This document shows, piece by piece, positions 16,711 through 24,678 of a DNA stretch of 35,528 nucleotides. The translations under genes were made by a program, and so were the position numbers. The stretch is from Novacetimonas cocois (lineage in GTDB: Bacteria; Pseudomonadota; Alphaproteobacteria; Acetobacterales; Acetobacteraceae), in the NCBI RefSeq assembly GCF_003311635.1, contig NZ_QEXL01000022.1:1-35528 (forward strand). The letters are read 5' to 3'. How positions within the stretch are numbered: the stretch's first letter is position 1; each line of letters starts with the position of its first letter. The notes under the pieces are model-generated. The model worked only from the letters and a program-made list of their open reading frames with translations, was not told where the DNA came from and ran no database searches.

Positions 16711-17853
16711 ATGTCAGACAGGATGCATCCCGTGCCACGCTCTACTTCTGAGCTTAAAAACATCCCATCACCCGATGAAAGCATCGAAGCATTCAGGGCT
16801 GATCTTGAACGGATTTATGGAGACATGCCTCAGGCCGCGGATATTGCTCACGCCGGGACCAAGGCGCTCGCCAATGCCGATTATCACGCGCGGCACTGGC
16901 AGAGTAGTGAACCGGGCTCCCTGAGGCCTGGCAGTCTCGCCCATAAGCGCGCGGTGTCGCGCATGTTCCGCGATACGTTCAATCCATACCGGCCTTCCGT
17001 CATCGACTGGCCCCGGCTTGATCCTGCTACATTGCGACGCATCACATCCCTGCCGATCTGGGACATCGCCGTTGAAACCGAAGGCAAGGCGCGCCTCAGG
17101 ATGGCGGCCTACGCCGCGACTATTGCTGACCCTGACATGAAGGACGCCATCGCCCGGAACGCGTGGGAGGAAAATCGTCATAAGGAAGTGCTCTCCCGAT
17201 TGGTCGAGGCCTATGGGATTCCGATGGCCAAGGAGCCGCCATACATCACCCCGCGTGATACCGAATGGGCCTACATGGTCACAGGTTTTTCCGAATGCGT
17301 GGACAGCTTCTTTGCGTTCGGTCTGTTCGAACTGGCAAAGCGTTCCGGCTTCTTTCCCGCCGAACTGGTCGAGACGTTCGAGCCGGTCATGCAGGAAGAG
17401 TGCCGCCATATCCTTCTGTTCGCCAACTGGCTTGCGTGGCATCGCGCCACCCTGCCGCTGTGGAAGCGTCCATGGTTTGAAACCCGGGTGCTCGGTGTCT
17501 GGCTGTTTCTCGCATGGGAGCGGATCGGCATGGTCAGAAGCATGGATGCCGACGGTAATATGCGCGAGCAGGACGCGAATTTCACCGTATCTGGCGCAAA
17601 AGACGTGTCCAGCATCGACGTCAGCCTGCGGGAGCTTCTGGGCATTTGCCTGGACGAGAACGAGCGGCGGTTTGCGGGGTACGATGCGAGGCTGCGTAGA
17701 CCCCGGATGACGCCGGCCCTCTCCCGATGCCTCCGATACGTTCTCCCCCGTTCAAAGACCCCAACAGTTGCCGCGTCACGACCCAGCCTCGTCGAGAAGG
17801 TCGGTGGCCTTTGCTTTGCGGGCCTTCTGGTTCTTTACGCGCGGACGATGTGA
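16711..17853 (+). CDS. Ferritin-like diiron-carboxylate protein
   Basis: A 380-residue mostly soluble protein with the ligand pattern of a four-helix diiron enzyme: Glu122/Glu124 (VETEGKARLR), E154-N-R-H157, Glu195 (GFSECVDSF) and E230-C-R-H233. Such centres bind two irons and activate oxygen, for hydroxylation, desaturation, decarboxylation or iron oxidation. It is much longer than ferritin or bacterioferritin, so an oxygenase-like enzyme is more likely than an iron store. A hydrophobic C-terminal stretch (VGGLCFAGLLVLYA) may tether it to the membrane. It sits between the MFS and HlyD genes, 17 bp after the former, which suggests that it modifies the exported molecule. The motif is clear; the reaction is unknown. 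Confidence 0.78.
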   Translation: MSDRMHPVPRSTSELKNIPSPDESIEAFRADLERIYGDMPQAADIAHAGTKALANADYHARHWQSSEPGSLRPGSLAHKRAVSRMFRDTFNPYRPSVIDWPRLDPATLRRITSLPIWDIAVETEGKARLRMAAYAATIADPDMKDAIARNAWEENRHKEVLSRLVEAYGIPMAKEPPYITPRDTEWAYMVTGFSECVDSFFAFGLFELAKRSGFFPAELVETFEPVMQEECRHILLFANWLAWHRATLPLWKRPWFETRVLGVWLFLAWERIGMVRSMDADGNMREQDANFTVSGAKDVSSIDVSLRELLGICLDENERRFAGYDARLRRPRMTPALSRCLRYVLPRSKTPTVAASRPSLVEKVGGLCFAGLLVLYARTM

Positions 17854-17928
17854 CCGCCTTTGCCAACATCCTGCCTGTCTCGCTGACGCACTGGCTCAGG
17901 TGCGCTGTCGGGGATTTCTGGAGCTGAA

Positions 17929-19005
17929 ATGTCACGAACACGAAACCTCATGCTGATCGGCGCAGGCGTCGTCGGTCTTGGCGCCGCCGCCTGGTTCGCA
18001 GACCACCTCATTCTCGGTAATGGCGTCCATGTCGAAACCAATGATGCTTATGTCACGGCTTATTCCACGCTGGTTGCCCCAAAAGTCTCGGGCCGTATCG
18101 ATCATGTGCAGGCGCAGGATAATGAACGGGTCCATACCGGTGAAGAACTCGCCCATATCGAGGACGATGATTATCGCGCCGCGTTGAAAGTAGCACAGGG
18201 AAACGTCGCGGTCGCGCGGGCGGACATCGCCAATCTGCAGGCTGAACTGGACAGGCAGAACGCAGTCATCGCGGCGGCCGCCGCAACAGTACAGGCCGAC
18301 GAGGCAGCCCTCGAATTCGCCCGTCAGGATGAAGCGCGTTATCGAAACCTGTCCGCGGGAGGTGCTGGCACGGTCGAGCAGCGCCAGCGAACGGCATCCG
18401 GGACGCGCCAGACTGTCGCGACGTTGATCAGGGATCAGGCTGGAGTTCAGGCCGCAAAAGACCAGGTGACAGTTCTGACCGCACAACTTGACCGGGCAAA
18501 AGGAAGCCTCGTCCGGGCAGAGGGAGAACTGCGTCAGGCGGAACTGGATCTGTCCTACTGCACGATCCCTGCGCCCATCAATGGTGTCGTGGGTGTGCGA
18601 GGCGTACGCGTCGGCAATTACGTTCATGCCGGGACCGCGCTCATGGCCGTGGTGCCCGTGCAGGATGCCTTTGTCGTGGCGCATTTCCAGGAGACGCAGC
18701 TCACTCGTGTATTGCCGGGGCAGAAAGCCACGGTTTGGGTGGATACGTTCCCCGGACATCCGCTCCGCGCCCATGTGGACAGCATACCGCCTGCAACCGG
18801 TGTCGCGTTCGCTCCCATCCAGCCAGACAATGCTACCGGGAACTTTACCAAGGTCGTCCAGCGCCTGCCGGTCCGTGTAACCTTTGATCCCGGTCAGCCA
18901 CTGGCGGCCCGTGTGCGGGTGGGCATGTCCGTTGAGGTCCGGATCGACACGTCCTCAACGCCGGAAGGCAGCAAGGCCAGGGATGAGCGCTATGTCTGGC
19001 AATAA
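17929..19005 (+). CDS. HlyD/EmrA-type membrane fusion protein, efflux system 1
   Basis: A 358-residue periplasmic adaptor anchored by one N-terminal helix (about 6-27). The biotinyl-lipoyl half-motifs (VHVETNDAYVTAYSTLVAPK and CTIPAPINGVVGVRGVRVGN) flank a long alpha-helical hairpin at about 85-205, and a beta-barrel domain follows. NDAYV is typical of EmrA. It links the MFS pump in the inner membrane with the outer-membrane factor. It begins about 75 bp after the ferritin-like gene, and its end overlaps the start of the outer-membrane factor by 14 bp. Confidence 0.92.
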   Translation: MSRTRNLMLIGAGVVGLGAAAWFADHLILGNGVHVETNDAYVTAYSTLVAPKVSGRIDHVQAQDNERVHTGEELAHIEDDDYRAALKVAQGNVAVARADIANLQAELDRQNAVIAAAAATVQADEAALEFARQDEARYRNLSAGGAGTVEQRQRTASGTRQTVATLIRDQAGVQAAKDQVTVLTAQLDRAKGSLVRAEGELRQAELDLSYCTIPAPINGVVGVRGVRVGNYVHAGTALMAVVPVQDAFVVAHFQETQLTRVLPGQKATVWVDTFPGHPLRAHVDSIPPATGVAFAPIQPDNATGNFTKVVQRLPVRVTFDPGQPLAARVRVGMSVEVRIDTSSTPEGSKARDERYVWQ

Positions 19006-20584
19006 AGCGATGATCGCCGCCGCGCGTTCAATGCGCTCTCGCCTCGCCGCGTGGCTGGCTCTCGGTCTGCCCATGGCAGGATGTACGGTCGGACCTGATT
19101 ACCATAGATCCCCACCGGCCTCACCAGCATCCTGGCACCAGAGTGTCGCGCCCGCTGAAAGTCATCCGGTGCAGGCACAGCTCGACCCGGAATGGTGGAC
19201 CATCTACAATGATCCCGTCCTGACCGCGCTTGAACATCAGGTGGCCGAGGCCAACCTAGACCTGCGGGCGGCTGCCTATCGCTTTGCCCAGAGCATGGCG
19301 GAGCGCAGGATTGCGAGCGCCGCCCAGTTCCCGCACGCCGAAGCCAATGCCTCCTATGCGCGGGAACGGGCCAGTCCCAACGGTGTCCTGGGTCTGCTCG
19401 GCACCATGGAAGAACAGGGGGCAGGGTCAATCGCGAGTGGAACGCAGGGGTTTGGTCCCACACGCCTTCCGGGATCTGCAGGCGCTTCATCCTTCAACCT
19501 GCCACAATACGGTATGAACGCCTCGTGGGAGGTGGATTTCTGGGGACACGTCCGCCGGCAGGTCGAGGCTGCGACGGCCGCAATGCGTGCAACCGAAGAT
19601 ATGCGACGCGATGTACTGGTGTCGCTCATGGCAGAAACCGCGCAGGACTACCTCGAACTGCGCGGGGTGCAGGCCCAGATCGGAATTGTCGAAAACAATA
19701 TCGGGATCGCGCGCCATAGCGTGCAACTGACAACGTTGCGTTTCACCCAAGGAGCTGCCACCCGCCTGGACGTTGCGGATTCTACCGGACAGCTGCACAG
19801 TTTTGAATCGCGTCTTCCCGCTCTGAAAAGCCAGGAAGTGCATCTGATCAACGCGCTGAGTTTTCTGGTGGCGCGTGAACCCGGTGCCCTCACGGCGTAG
19901 CTCGGCAAACCCGCACCGGTTCCTCCCGTGCCAGTGTCGGTGCCGGTGGGTCTCCCGTCCGAGCTGGCCGAACGGCGGCCGGATATTCGTATGGCGGAAG
20001 AGCGTCTGCACGCTGCGACGGCCAATATCGGTGTGGCCATTGCCGATTTCTTCCCGCGCGTCACGCTATCGGGAAGTCTGGATGTGCAGGCGCTCCAGTT
20101 CAGCGGGCTGGGATCTTGGGCGTCGCGACAGTATGGGTTCGGACCGACAGCGACACTACCGATTTTTGAAGGCGGACGCCTGACAGGTCAGCTACGCCTG
20201 CGCAAAGCGCAGCAAAGGGAAGCCGCTGTCATGCTCCAGCGCACGGTGCTGAAGGCCTGGCAGGAAATCGACGACGCCATGGCTGATCTCTCGGCGGCGC
20301 AGAACCAGAGGGATCGTCTCGCGGAAGCCGTGAAGGAAAACGAGATCGCCGTGCAAACCGCTCAGGCCCAGTATGTGCAGGGATCATCTGACTTCCTGAA
20401 TGTCCTGACCTTGCAGAACGCACTTCTGGCGACCCAGAACCAGCTCGTGCAGGCCACAACCAGCGTCTCCACTTCGGTCGCTCGTCTCTACCGTGCGCTC
20501 GGTGGCGGATGGGAACGGCAGTTCCCGGTTCAGGCGCGACGTTATGCTGCAGGCTCGACATCAGCACCAAAGGGAAAATCATGA
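18992..20584 (+). pseudogene. OprM/NodT-type outer-membrane factor, split by an in-frame TAG
   Basis: The frame encodes an outer-membrane efflux lipoprotein (lipobox PMAGC, Cys31) with both halves of the TolC-like repeat. It is broken by TAG at 19898-19900, codon 303. The same frame continues at once with LGKPAPVPP and then LPSELAERRPDIRMAEERL, the conserved start of the second repeat, and ends at 20584. A change of GAG (Glu) to TAG explains it. Left alone, the first part is a 302-residue half-protein that cannot build the three-chain channel. The second part (from about 19928) lacks a signal peptide. Alternatives are amber suppression, reassociation of halves, or a sequencing error. The intact homologue at 24679-26154 might substitute. 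Its end overlaps the next gene (ATGA). Confidence 0.85.
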
Positions 20585-21309
20585 TCACCCTCCGCCCCGC
20601 CCGGGATCTCGGGACGGTGACGCAGCCTGGCGTGACCATTCGCTGTCATTTCTCTTTCGCGGAATACCGTGACCTTGCTCACGTTCATTGGGGACAGATA
20701 CGTGCGATCAATACCGCCGTTTTCGAGCCTTTTGCCGAGTTCCGGCTGGGAGAAGAGGATGCCCCGGATATTGTCACAATTGTTCTCAAGGGCACTTTTT
20801 TTGCCGAAGTTGACGGTCAGGCACCGCATCAGCTTCAAGAGGGCGATATCCATCTGCTCAGTGCAGGGCAGGGAATTCAGGACGCGACGTGGTGGGCCGC
20901 CAGTCCGGACTCTTCATTCATTCAGGTATGGCTGCTGCCGGACGAGGAGGGCGGGGTGCCGGAGAGTGTGGTTCATCACCGTCCGGTCCGGCATGGTCAG
21001 AATGCGCTCGCCATTCTGGCGAGCGGCTTTGCCGAAGATTCACCCGAGGATACCGATAGCGGGGCAGCAGACGAACCACTCCCGCTTCGTGCTTCTACGC
21101 GCGTCATGGGGATGGCGCTGCAGTCGGGAGTGGTGACGCATTACGTCACAGGAGCGGGACGGCGGCTTTACCTCGTTGCGCTTTCGGGCACGATAAGGGT
21201 CAATGACCAGTCTGTCAGTAGCGGGTCGGGAGCGGAAATTTCTAACGAAACAGAGGTGAGGCTTCTGGGAGAAGCGGATGCCATCGTCCTGCTGATTGAT
21301 ACCGTCTGA
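20581..21309 (+). CDS. Pirin-like bicupin protein lacking the metal ligands
   Basis: A 242-residue protein with the pirin fold pattern: an N-terminal cupin with HFSFAEYRDLAHVHWGQIRAI, a GDIHLLSAGQGI segment, and a C-terminal cupin. Canonical pirins bind one metal through two His in an HPHR motif, then His and Glu in a GIxHxE motif. Here the first place reads GEEDAPDIVTIVLKG and the second GIQDATWW, so none of the four ligands is present. A quercetinase-type or redox-sensing iron function is therefore unlikely; a ligand-binding or regulatory role is possible. ATG at 20581 overlaps the outer-membrane-factor stop, so it is the last clear member of efflux operon 1. Confidence 0.85.
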   Translation: MITLRPARDLGTVTQPGVTIRCHFSFAEYRDLAHVHWGQIRAINTAVFEPFAEFRLGEEDAPDIVTIVLKGTFFAEVDGQAPHQLQEGDIHLLSAGQGIQDATWWAASPDSSFIQVWLLPDEEGGVPESVVHHRPVRHGQNALAILASGFAEDSPEDTDSGAADEPLPLRASTRVMGMALQSGVVTHYVTGAGRRLYLVALSGTIRVNDQSVSSGSGAEISNETEVRLLGEADAIVLLIDTV

Positions 21310-21470
21310 AGGTATGGGTGTTTCTCGGGTTAAGGACGAAAGCGAGAGTTTATTCGGAAAATATGTGGTTCAAAAGAAGGGGAGAGTTTTTGGAGAAAAG
21401 GGCTGTGGCTTGGGTCACGTCATAGAGTATCGCTTTGCCAAGCGTCTCCTTAACATCCGTAGGCTCGCCC

Positions 21471-21505
21471 AAAACGCATGAGTTCCGCCATTGGGGCTGC
21501 GTTTT
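21471..21505. other. Inverted repeat AAAACGCA / TGCGTTTT before the flavin reductase
   Basis: Perfect 8-bp arms (21471-21478 and 21498-21505) with a 19-nt loop end two bases before the AGGAG ribosome-binding site of the next gene. It could be a transcript hairpin affecting translation, or an operator. The rest of 21310-21470 holds no gene I can support. Confidence 0.35.
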
Positions 21506-21520
21506 CAGGAGTTCAAAATA

Positions 21521-22126
21521 ATGAAGACAATTCGTATCCCTGCCCGAAGCATGTATTACGGCACGCCGGTCGCCTTGGTCTGTACGGAGAACAGCGACGG
21601 CTCGGACAATCTGACGCCCATGTCGTCATCCTGGTCCCTCAGGGATTTCTTGGTGCTTGGCTTGGGATCTGCGTCTCAGGCTATGGAAAATTTACGTCAT
21701 CGTCCTCGCCTGACGGTAAACCTTCCTTCTGCAGAGATGTGGGAATCAATTGAGCGCATTGCAGCGTTTACCGGGAAAAATCCTGTTCCTGACCATAAGG
21801 CAGGACAGTTCTCTTATTGTCGGGACAAGTTTGAGGTTGCAGGGCTGACGCGGCTCACATCGACTGAAGGCGGTCCGTCACGCGTTGCCGAGTGTCCAAT
21901 CCAGATTGAGGCTGTCGTAAATACCATGACTGACGTTTCGGACGACCCAGAGGGGTTTTCCGTTATCATCGCAAAAGCCATCGTGCTGCACGCTGCAGTC
22001 GGGATCATTAATGAAACGTCCGGTCAGATCGATCCGGCAAAATGGGATCCTCTTGTATTCAGTTACAGGACCTATCACGGTCTCGGCCCTGAATTGGGCT
22101 GCATGGCCCGTAGCGTGCGCTCCTGA
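21521..22126 (+). CDS. Flavin reductase-like / flavoprotein
   Basis: A 201-residue protein of the flavin reductase-like (split-barrel FMN-binding) group: RIPARSMYYGTPVALVCTEN, a DNLTPMSSSWSL segment where the flavin phosphate would bind, and GLGSASQAMENLRHRPRLTV. Such proteins use NAD(P)H to reduce flavin or act as bound-flavin oxidoreductases. ATG at 21521 has AGGAG at nine bases; a GTG or TTG 30 bp upstream was rejected. It lies about 210 bp after the pirin gene on the same strand and may have its own promoter. It is convergent with the TonB receptor gene. Reduced flavin could serve the diiron protein or iron release; this is inference. Confidence 0.82.
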   Translation: MKTIRIPARSMYYGTPVALVCTENSDGSDNLTPMSSSWSLRDFLVLGLGSASQAMENLRHRPRLTVNLPSAEMWESIERIAAFTGKNPVPDHKAGQFSYCRDKFEVAGLTRLTSTEGGPSRVAECPIQIEAVVNTMTDVSDDPEGFSVIIAKAIVLHAAVGIINETSGQIDPAKWDPLVFSYRTYHGLGPELGCMARSVRS

Positions 22127-22203
22127 AGGAATTGTATAATTCTGGAAACCTGATGAAAATATAATGCGATATAAAAACGTCGCATCAATCAATCCCATAA
22201 TGG

Positions 22204-22220
22204 TGAAGCTGGTAGCTTCA
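22204..22220. terminator. Small hairpin TGAAGCT-GGT-AGCTTCA between convergent genes
   Basis: A perfect 7-bp stem with a 3-nt loop lies directly after the TonB receptor stop (minus strand). There is no T-run, so a terminator role is only possible. The neighbouring ATGCGA/TCGCAT repeat (about 22163-22184) is a second small hairpin. Confidence 0.35.
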
Positions 22221-22222
22221 TG

Positions 22223-24454
22223 TTACCATCGAAACGCAACACCGGTTTTGAACGTCCGCCGGTTTCCGTAGAAACATCCTCCCGCCGAAAAGCATGATGA
22301 CACATATTTCCGGTCGAAAAGGTTGGTGCCATTGAACATCAGGGACCATCCATGAAGGCTGGCTGACAGGCGGGAGAGATCGTAGCGCAGTGTCGTGTCA
22401 AACAGTACTACGCCGGGAACCGTAAAGCTGTTGGTCTCATCGCCTGCGCTTGAACCAACATATCGGACGCCCCCGCTGACGTTGATGCCCTGCAGATGTC
22501 CCCAGGTGACGGCATAGTTCGCCCAAAGCGAAGCCATATGTCTGGGCACGGCATAGAGGCGTTTTCCGATCAGACTGGCATCCGGATCATGTGTAACAGT
22601 CGGATCCGTGTAGCTGTAGGACGCAATCAGTCCCAGATTATCTGTGAGGGCTGCATGGGCTTCGAACTCGATACCCCAGGACCGTACGCCACCGCGCTGG
22701 ACGGAGTAGTAGGGATGAGCCGGATCTGTAGTGCTGACGTGTCGCTCATTGATGTCGTAGGCAGCGACCGTCAGGAAGCTGTTATAACCGACAGGCTGGT
22801 ATTTGATGCCACCTTCAACCTGACTGGCCCGGGTCGGCTGAAACGCTTTCCCCTCATAATCGACGCCCACAACCGGCTGGAAGGATGTCGAATAACTCAC
22901 GTATGGCGATAATCCGTTTTCAAAAAGATAGACAAGCCCCGCACGTCCGGTAAACGCTGAATCATGTTGGGTGCTTGTCGTATCGGAAAGCCGATCTCGC
23001 GTCCTTATGGTAAGCCAGTCATGGCGGCCGCCCAAAAGCAGGGACCAGTGACCGAACCTGATCTGGTCCTGTATGTAACCCCCGATACGTTGTGAGTCCT
23101 GCCTTGTGCTCTGGGCCAGCGCAGGAGGCACAATGGTGGCATCATAGACGGGCGCGCTATAATCAAGTGCCGAGACCAGCCCGTAAGCCGACTGGCGCAT
23201 TGACGATTCCGACCGGTCATAGGTTACGCCAGCAAGAATGCGGTGCTGGAGTGGTCCTGATGTCACATGCCCTTCCACGCGTGTGTCAGCCACCACACCG
23301 TTGAGATCAGCACGTGACCAGGATGAGTAACGATTGAGATTTCCATCAGTGTCGTAGGGATTGGAAAAATTGACTGCAAGTCCCTTGAAGCTCGTATTCA
23401 GATATTCGTAGCGAACGGTTTGCTGTAGGGTCCATCCCTGAAGAAAGTGATATTTTACCCGGTATTCCGGCATGATCTGTGTTCGGTTGTAGCCATCGTA
23501 GTTTGACTGGCTCGGATTGAATTTCGTGGAAATGCGCCCGTGCGGGCCAGGTAGAACACTTCCCTGTGCGGGGATCCAGCCTGCAAAGTTATTGTCCGGA
23601 TCACGTTGGACATTGAGTACAAAATCAACGCTTACTCGTGGCGTAGCTTTCCAAGTCAGCGTGGGCGTAAGAGCCAGTCGTTGCTCTTTTGCGTCCCGCA
23701 TCTGGGTATCGACCCGACGCCCCAGGCCGCTGACCCGATAAAGGAGCGTCTGATCGCTCGTCAGGGCACCGCCGACATCGAATGTGCCCTGTATCCTGTT
23801 GCGACTGCCGCTTTCGATCGCAACCTGCCGGGGGACGGAAAGAGACGGAAGTTTGCTGTCGAGGTTGATGATTCCCCCGGGGCTGGCGTCTCCGTACAGC
23901 ACGGAAGCTGGGCCGCGTAGCACTTCCACCCGGTCAAGGGTGGACGGATCTACCGTTGGAATGGCCCATCCTTGTCCCTGTTGTAACTGTATGCCGTCCA
24001 GAAAGCCTACGTAATTGGCGGATGTCGCGAAGCCACCGAACCCTCGCATGAATGTCGTATCGAATATCGTGTCGCTGCGCGGTTCGGAATAGACGCCTGC
24101 CGTGTATCGTAACGCCTGCGCGACGTTCTGAGTGACCTGATCATCCATCTGTTGTCGCGTGACAACGGAAATGGACTGTGGAATTTCACGGAGTGGAGTG
24201 TCCGTTTTGGTGGCGGTACTGCTATCGAACGCAACGTATCCTTTCGCTTTATGCTGATACTGCGCACGTACCACGATCGTTTCTGTTTTCGGTTTTCTGT
24301 CGTGGGTTTTGTCTTCAGCAGCCTGCCCAATGCAGGGCAGAGCCACACCACATCCAAGCAGAATGCAGAAAAATGGATTGCGTCGGTCATGAAAAGCATC
24401 GCCAGCGCGGCGCTTATGGCTCGTGTGATCGCATCTGCATATCAATTGGGTCAT
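22223..24454 (-). CDS. TonB-dependent siderophore-type receptor
   Basis: A 743-residue outer-membrane receptor. A basic N-terminus and hydrophobic stretch (FFCILLGCGVALPCIG) form the signal peptide. Next come a TonB-box-like ETIVVRAQ and a plug domain (REIPQSISVVTRQQMDDQVT, RVEVLRGPASVLYGDASPGG), then a 22-strand barrel ending in FRW. The plug motifs match ferric siderophore receptors of the FhuA/FhuE/FpvA class. It would import a ferric chelate using TonB energy. ATG at 24454 was preferred; an in-frame TTG at 24469 is possible, and neither has a strong ribosome-binding site. It is divergent from efflux operon 2. The ligand cannot be told. Confidence 0.94.
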   Translation of the reverse strand: MTQLICRCDHTSHKRRAGDAFHDRRNPFFCILLGCGVALPCIGQAAEDKTHDRKPKTETIVVRAQYQHKAKGYVAFDSSTATKTDTPLREIPQSISVVTRQQMDDQVTQNVAQALRYTAGVYSEPRSDTIFDTTFMRGFGGFATSANYVGFLDGIQLQQGQGWAIPTVDPSTLDRVEVLRGPASVLYGDASPGGIINLDSKLPSLSVPRQVAIESGSRNRIQGTFDVGGALTSDQTLLYRVSGLGRRVDTQMRDAKEQRLALTPTLTWKATPRVSVDFVLNVQRDPDNNFAGWIPAQGSVLPGPHGRISTKFNPSQSNYDGYNRTQIMPEYRVKYHFLQGWTLQQTVRYEYLNTSFKGLAVNFSNPYDTDGNLNRYSSWSRADLNGVVADTRVEGHVTSGPLQHRILAGVTYDRSESSMRQSAYGLVSALDYSAPVYDATIVPPALAQSTRQDSQRIGGYIQDQIRFGHWSLLLGGRHDWLTIRTRDRLSDTTSTQHDSAFTGRAGLVYLFENGLSPYVSYSTSFQPVVGVDYEGKAFQPTRASQVEGGIKYQPVGYNSFLTVAAYDINERHVSTTDPAHPYYSVQRGGVRSWGIEFEAHAALTDNLGLIASYSYTDPTVTHDPDASLIGKRLYAVPRHMASLWANYAVTWGHLQGINVSGGVRYVGSSAGDETNSFTVPGVVLFDTTLRYDLSRLSASLHGWSLMFNGTNLFDRKYVSSCFSAGGCFYGNRRTFKTGVAFRW

Positions 24455-24515
24455 TGAGGGTCTGTCCAACGAATTAGGTTACCCCAAACGTAAGTGCGAA
24501 GCGTTCGCAGAGTCA

Positions 24516-24538
24516 ATACATAGGATGTTCCGATGTAT
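24516..24538. promoter_or_regulatory. LysR-type inverted repeat ATACAT-N11-ATGTAT
   Basis: Perfect 6-bp arms at 24516-24521 and 24533-24538 with an 11-nt spacer, giving the T-N11-A pattern of LysR-type binding sites. It contains the second copy of ACATAGGATGTT (24518-24529). It lies between the divergent TonB receptor and efflux operon 2, so one regulator could control both. No LysR gene is adjacent here; LysR1 and LysR2 are the candidates. Confidence 0.5.
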
Positions 24539-24591
24539 CCGTGCTGAGGCTCCTGTTTCAGACCGTTGTCAGTCGGAGCGTTCCCCGAGAT

Positions 24592-24620
24592 GAAATGAAT
24601 CATTCCATTCCACGGCATTT
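24592..24620. promoter_or_regulatory. 29-nt conserved promoter element (copy 1)
   Basis: This stretch matches 29847-29875 at 23 of 29 positions in the same orientation; the core is CCATTCCACGG here and CCATTTCACGG there. It contains AATGA-A-TCATT, which resembles part of a Fur-type iron box. It lies about 60 bp before the outer-membrane factor of efflux operon 2. Confidence 0.4.
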
Positions 24621-24678
24621 CTGATCAGTATGGACCTTGGTAGGCAATGGTTCCTGAAATCACAGGAACTACGGTGCG

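Noticed and set aside
17850-17929. 25-codon GTG-started frame between the ferritin-like and HlyD genes, considered as a small membrane partner (AaeX/DUF1656 type)
   Set aside because: Far too short and without the family's hydrophobic pattern.
21296-21481. 61-codon frame between the pirin and flavin reductase genes
   Set aside because: Poor start context, basic low-information translation, no family resemblance; more likely leader and promoter sequence.
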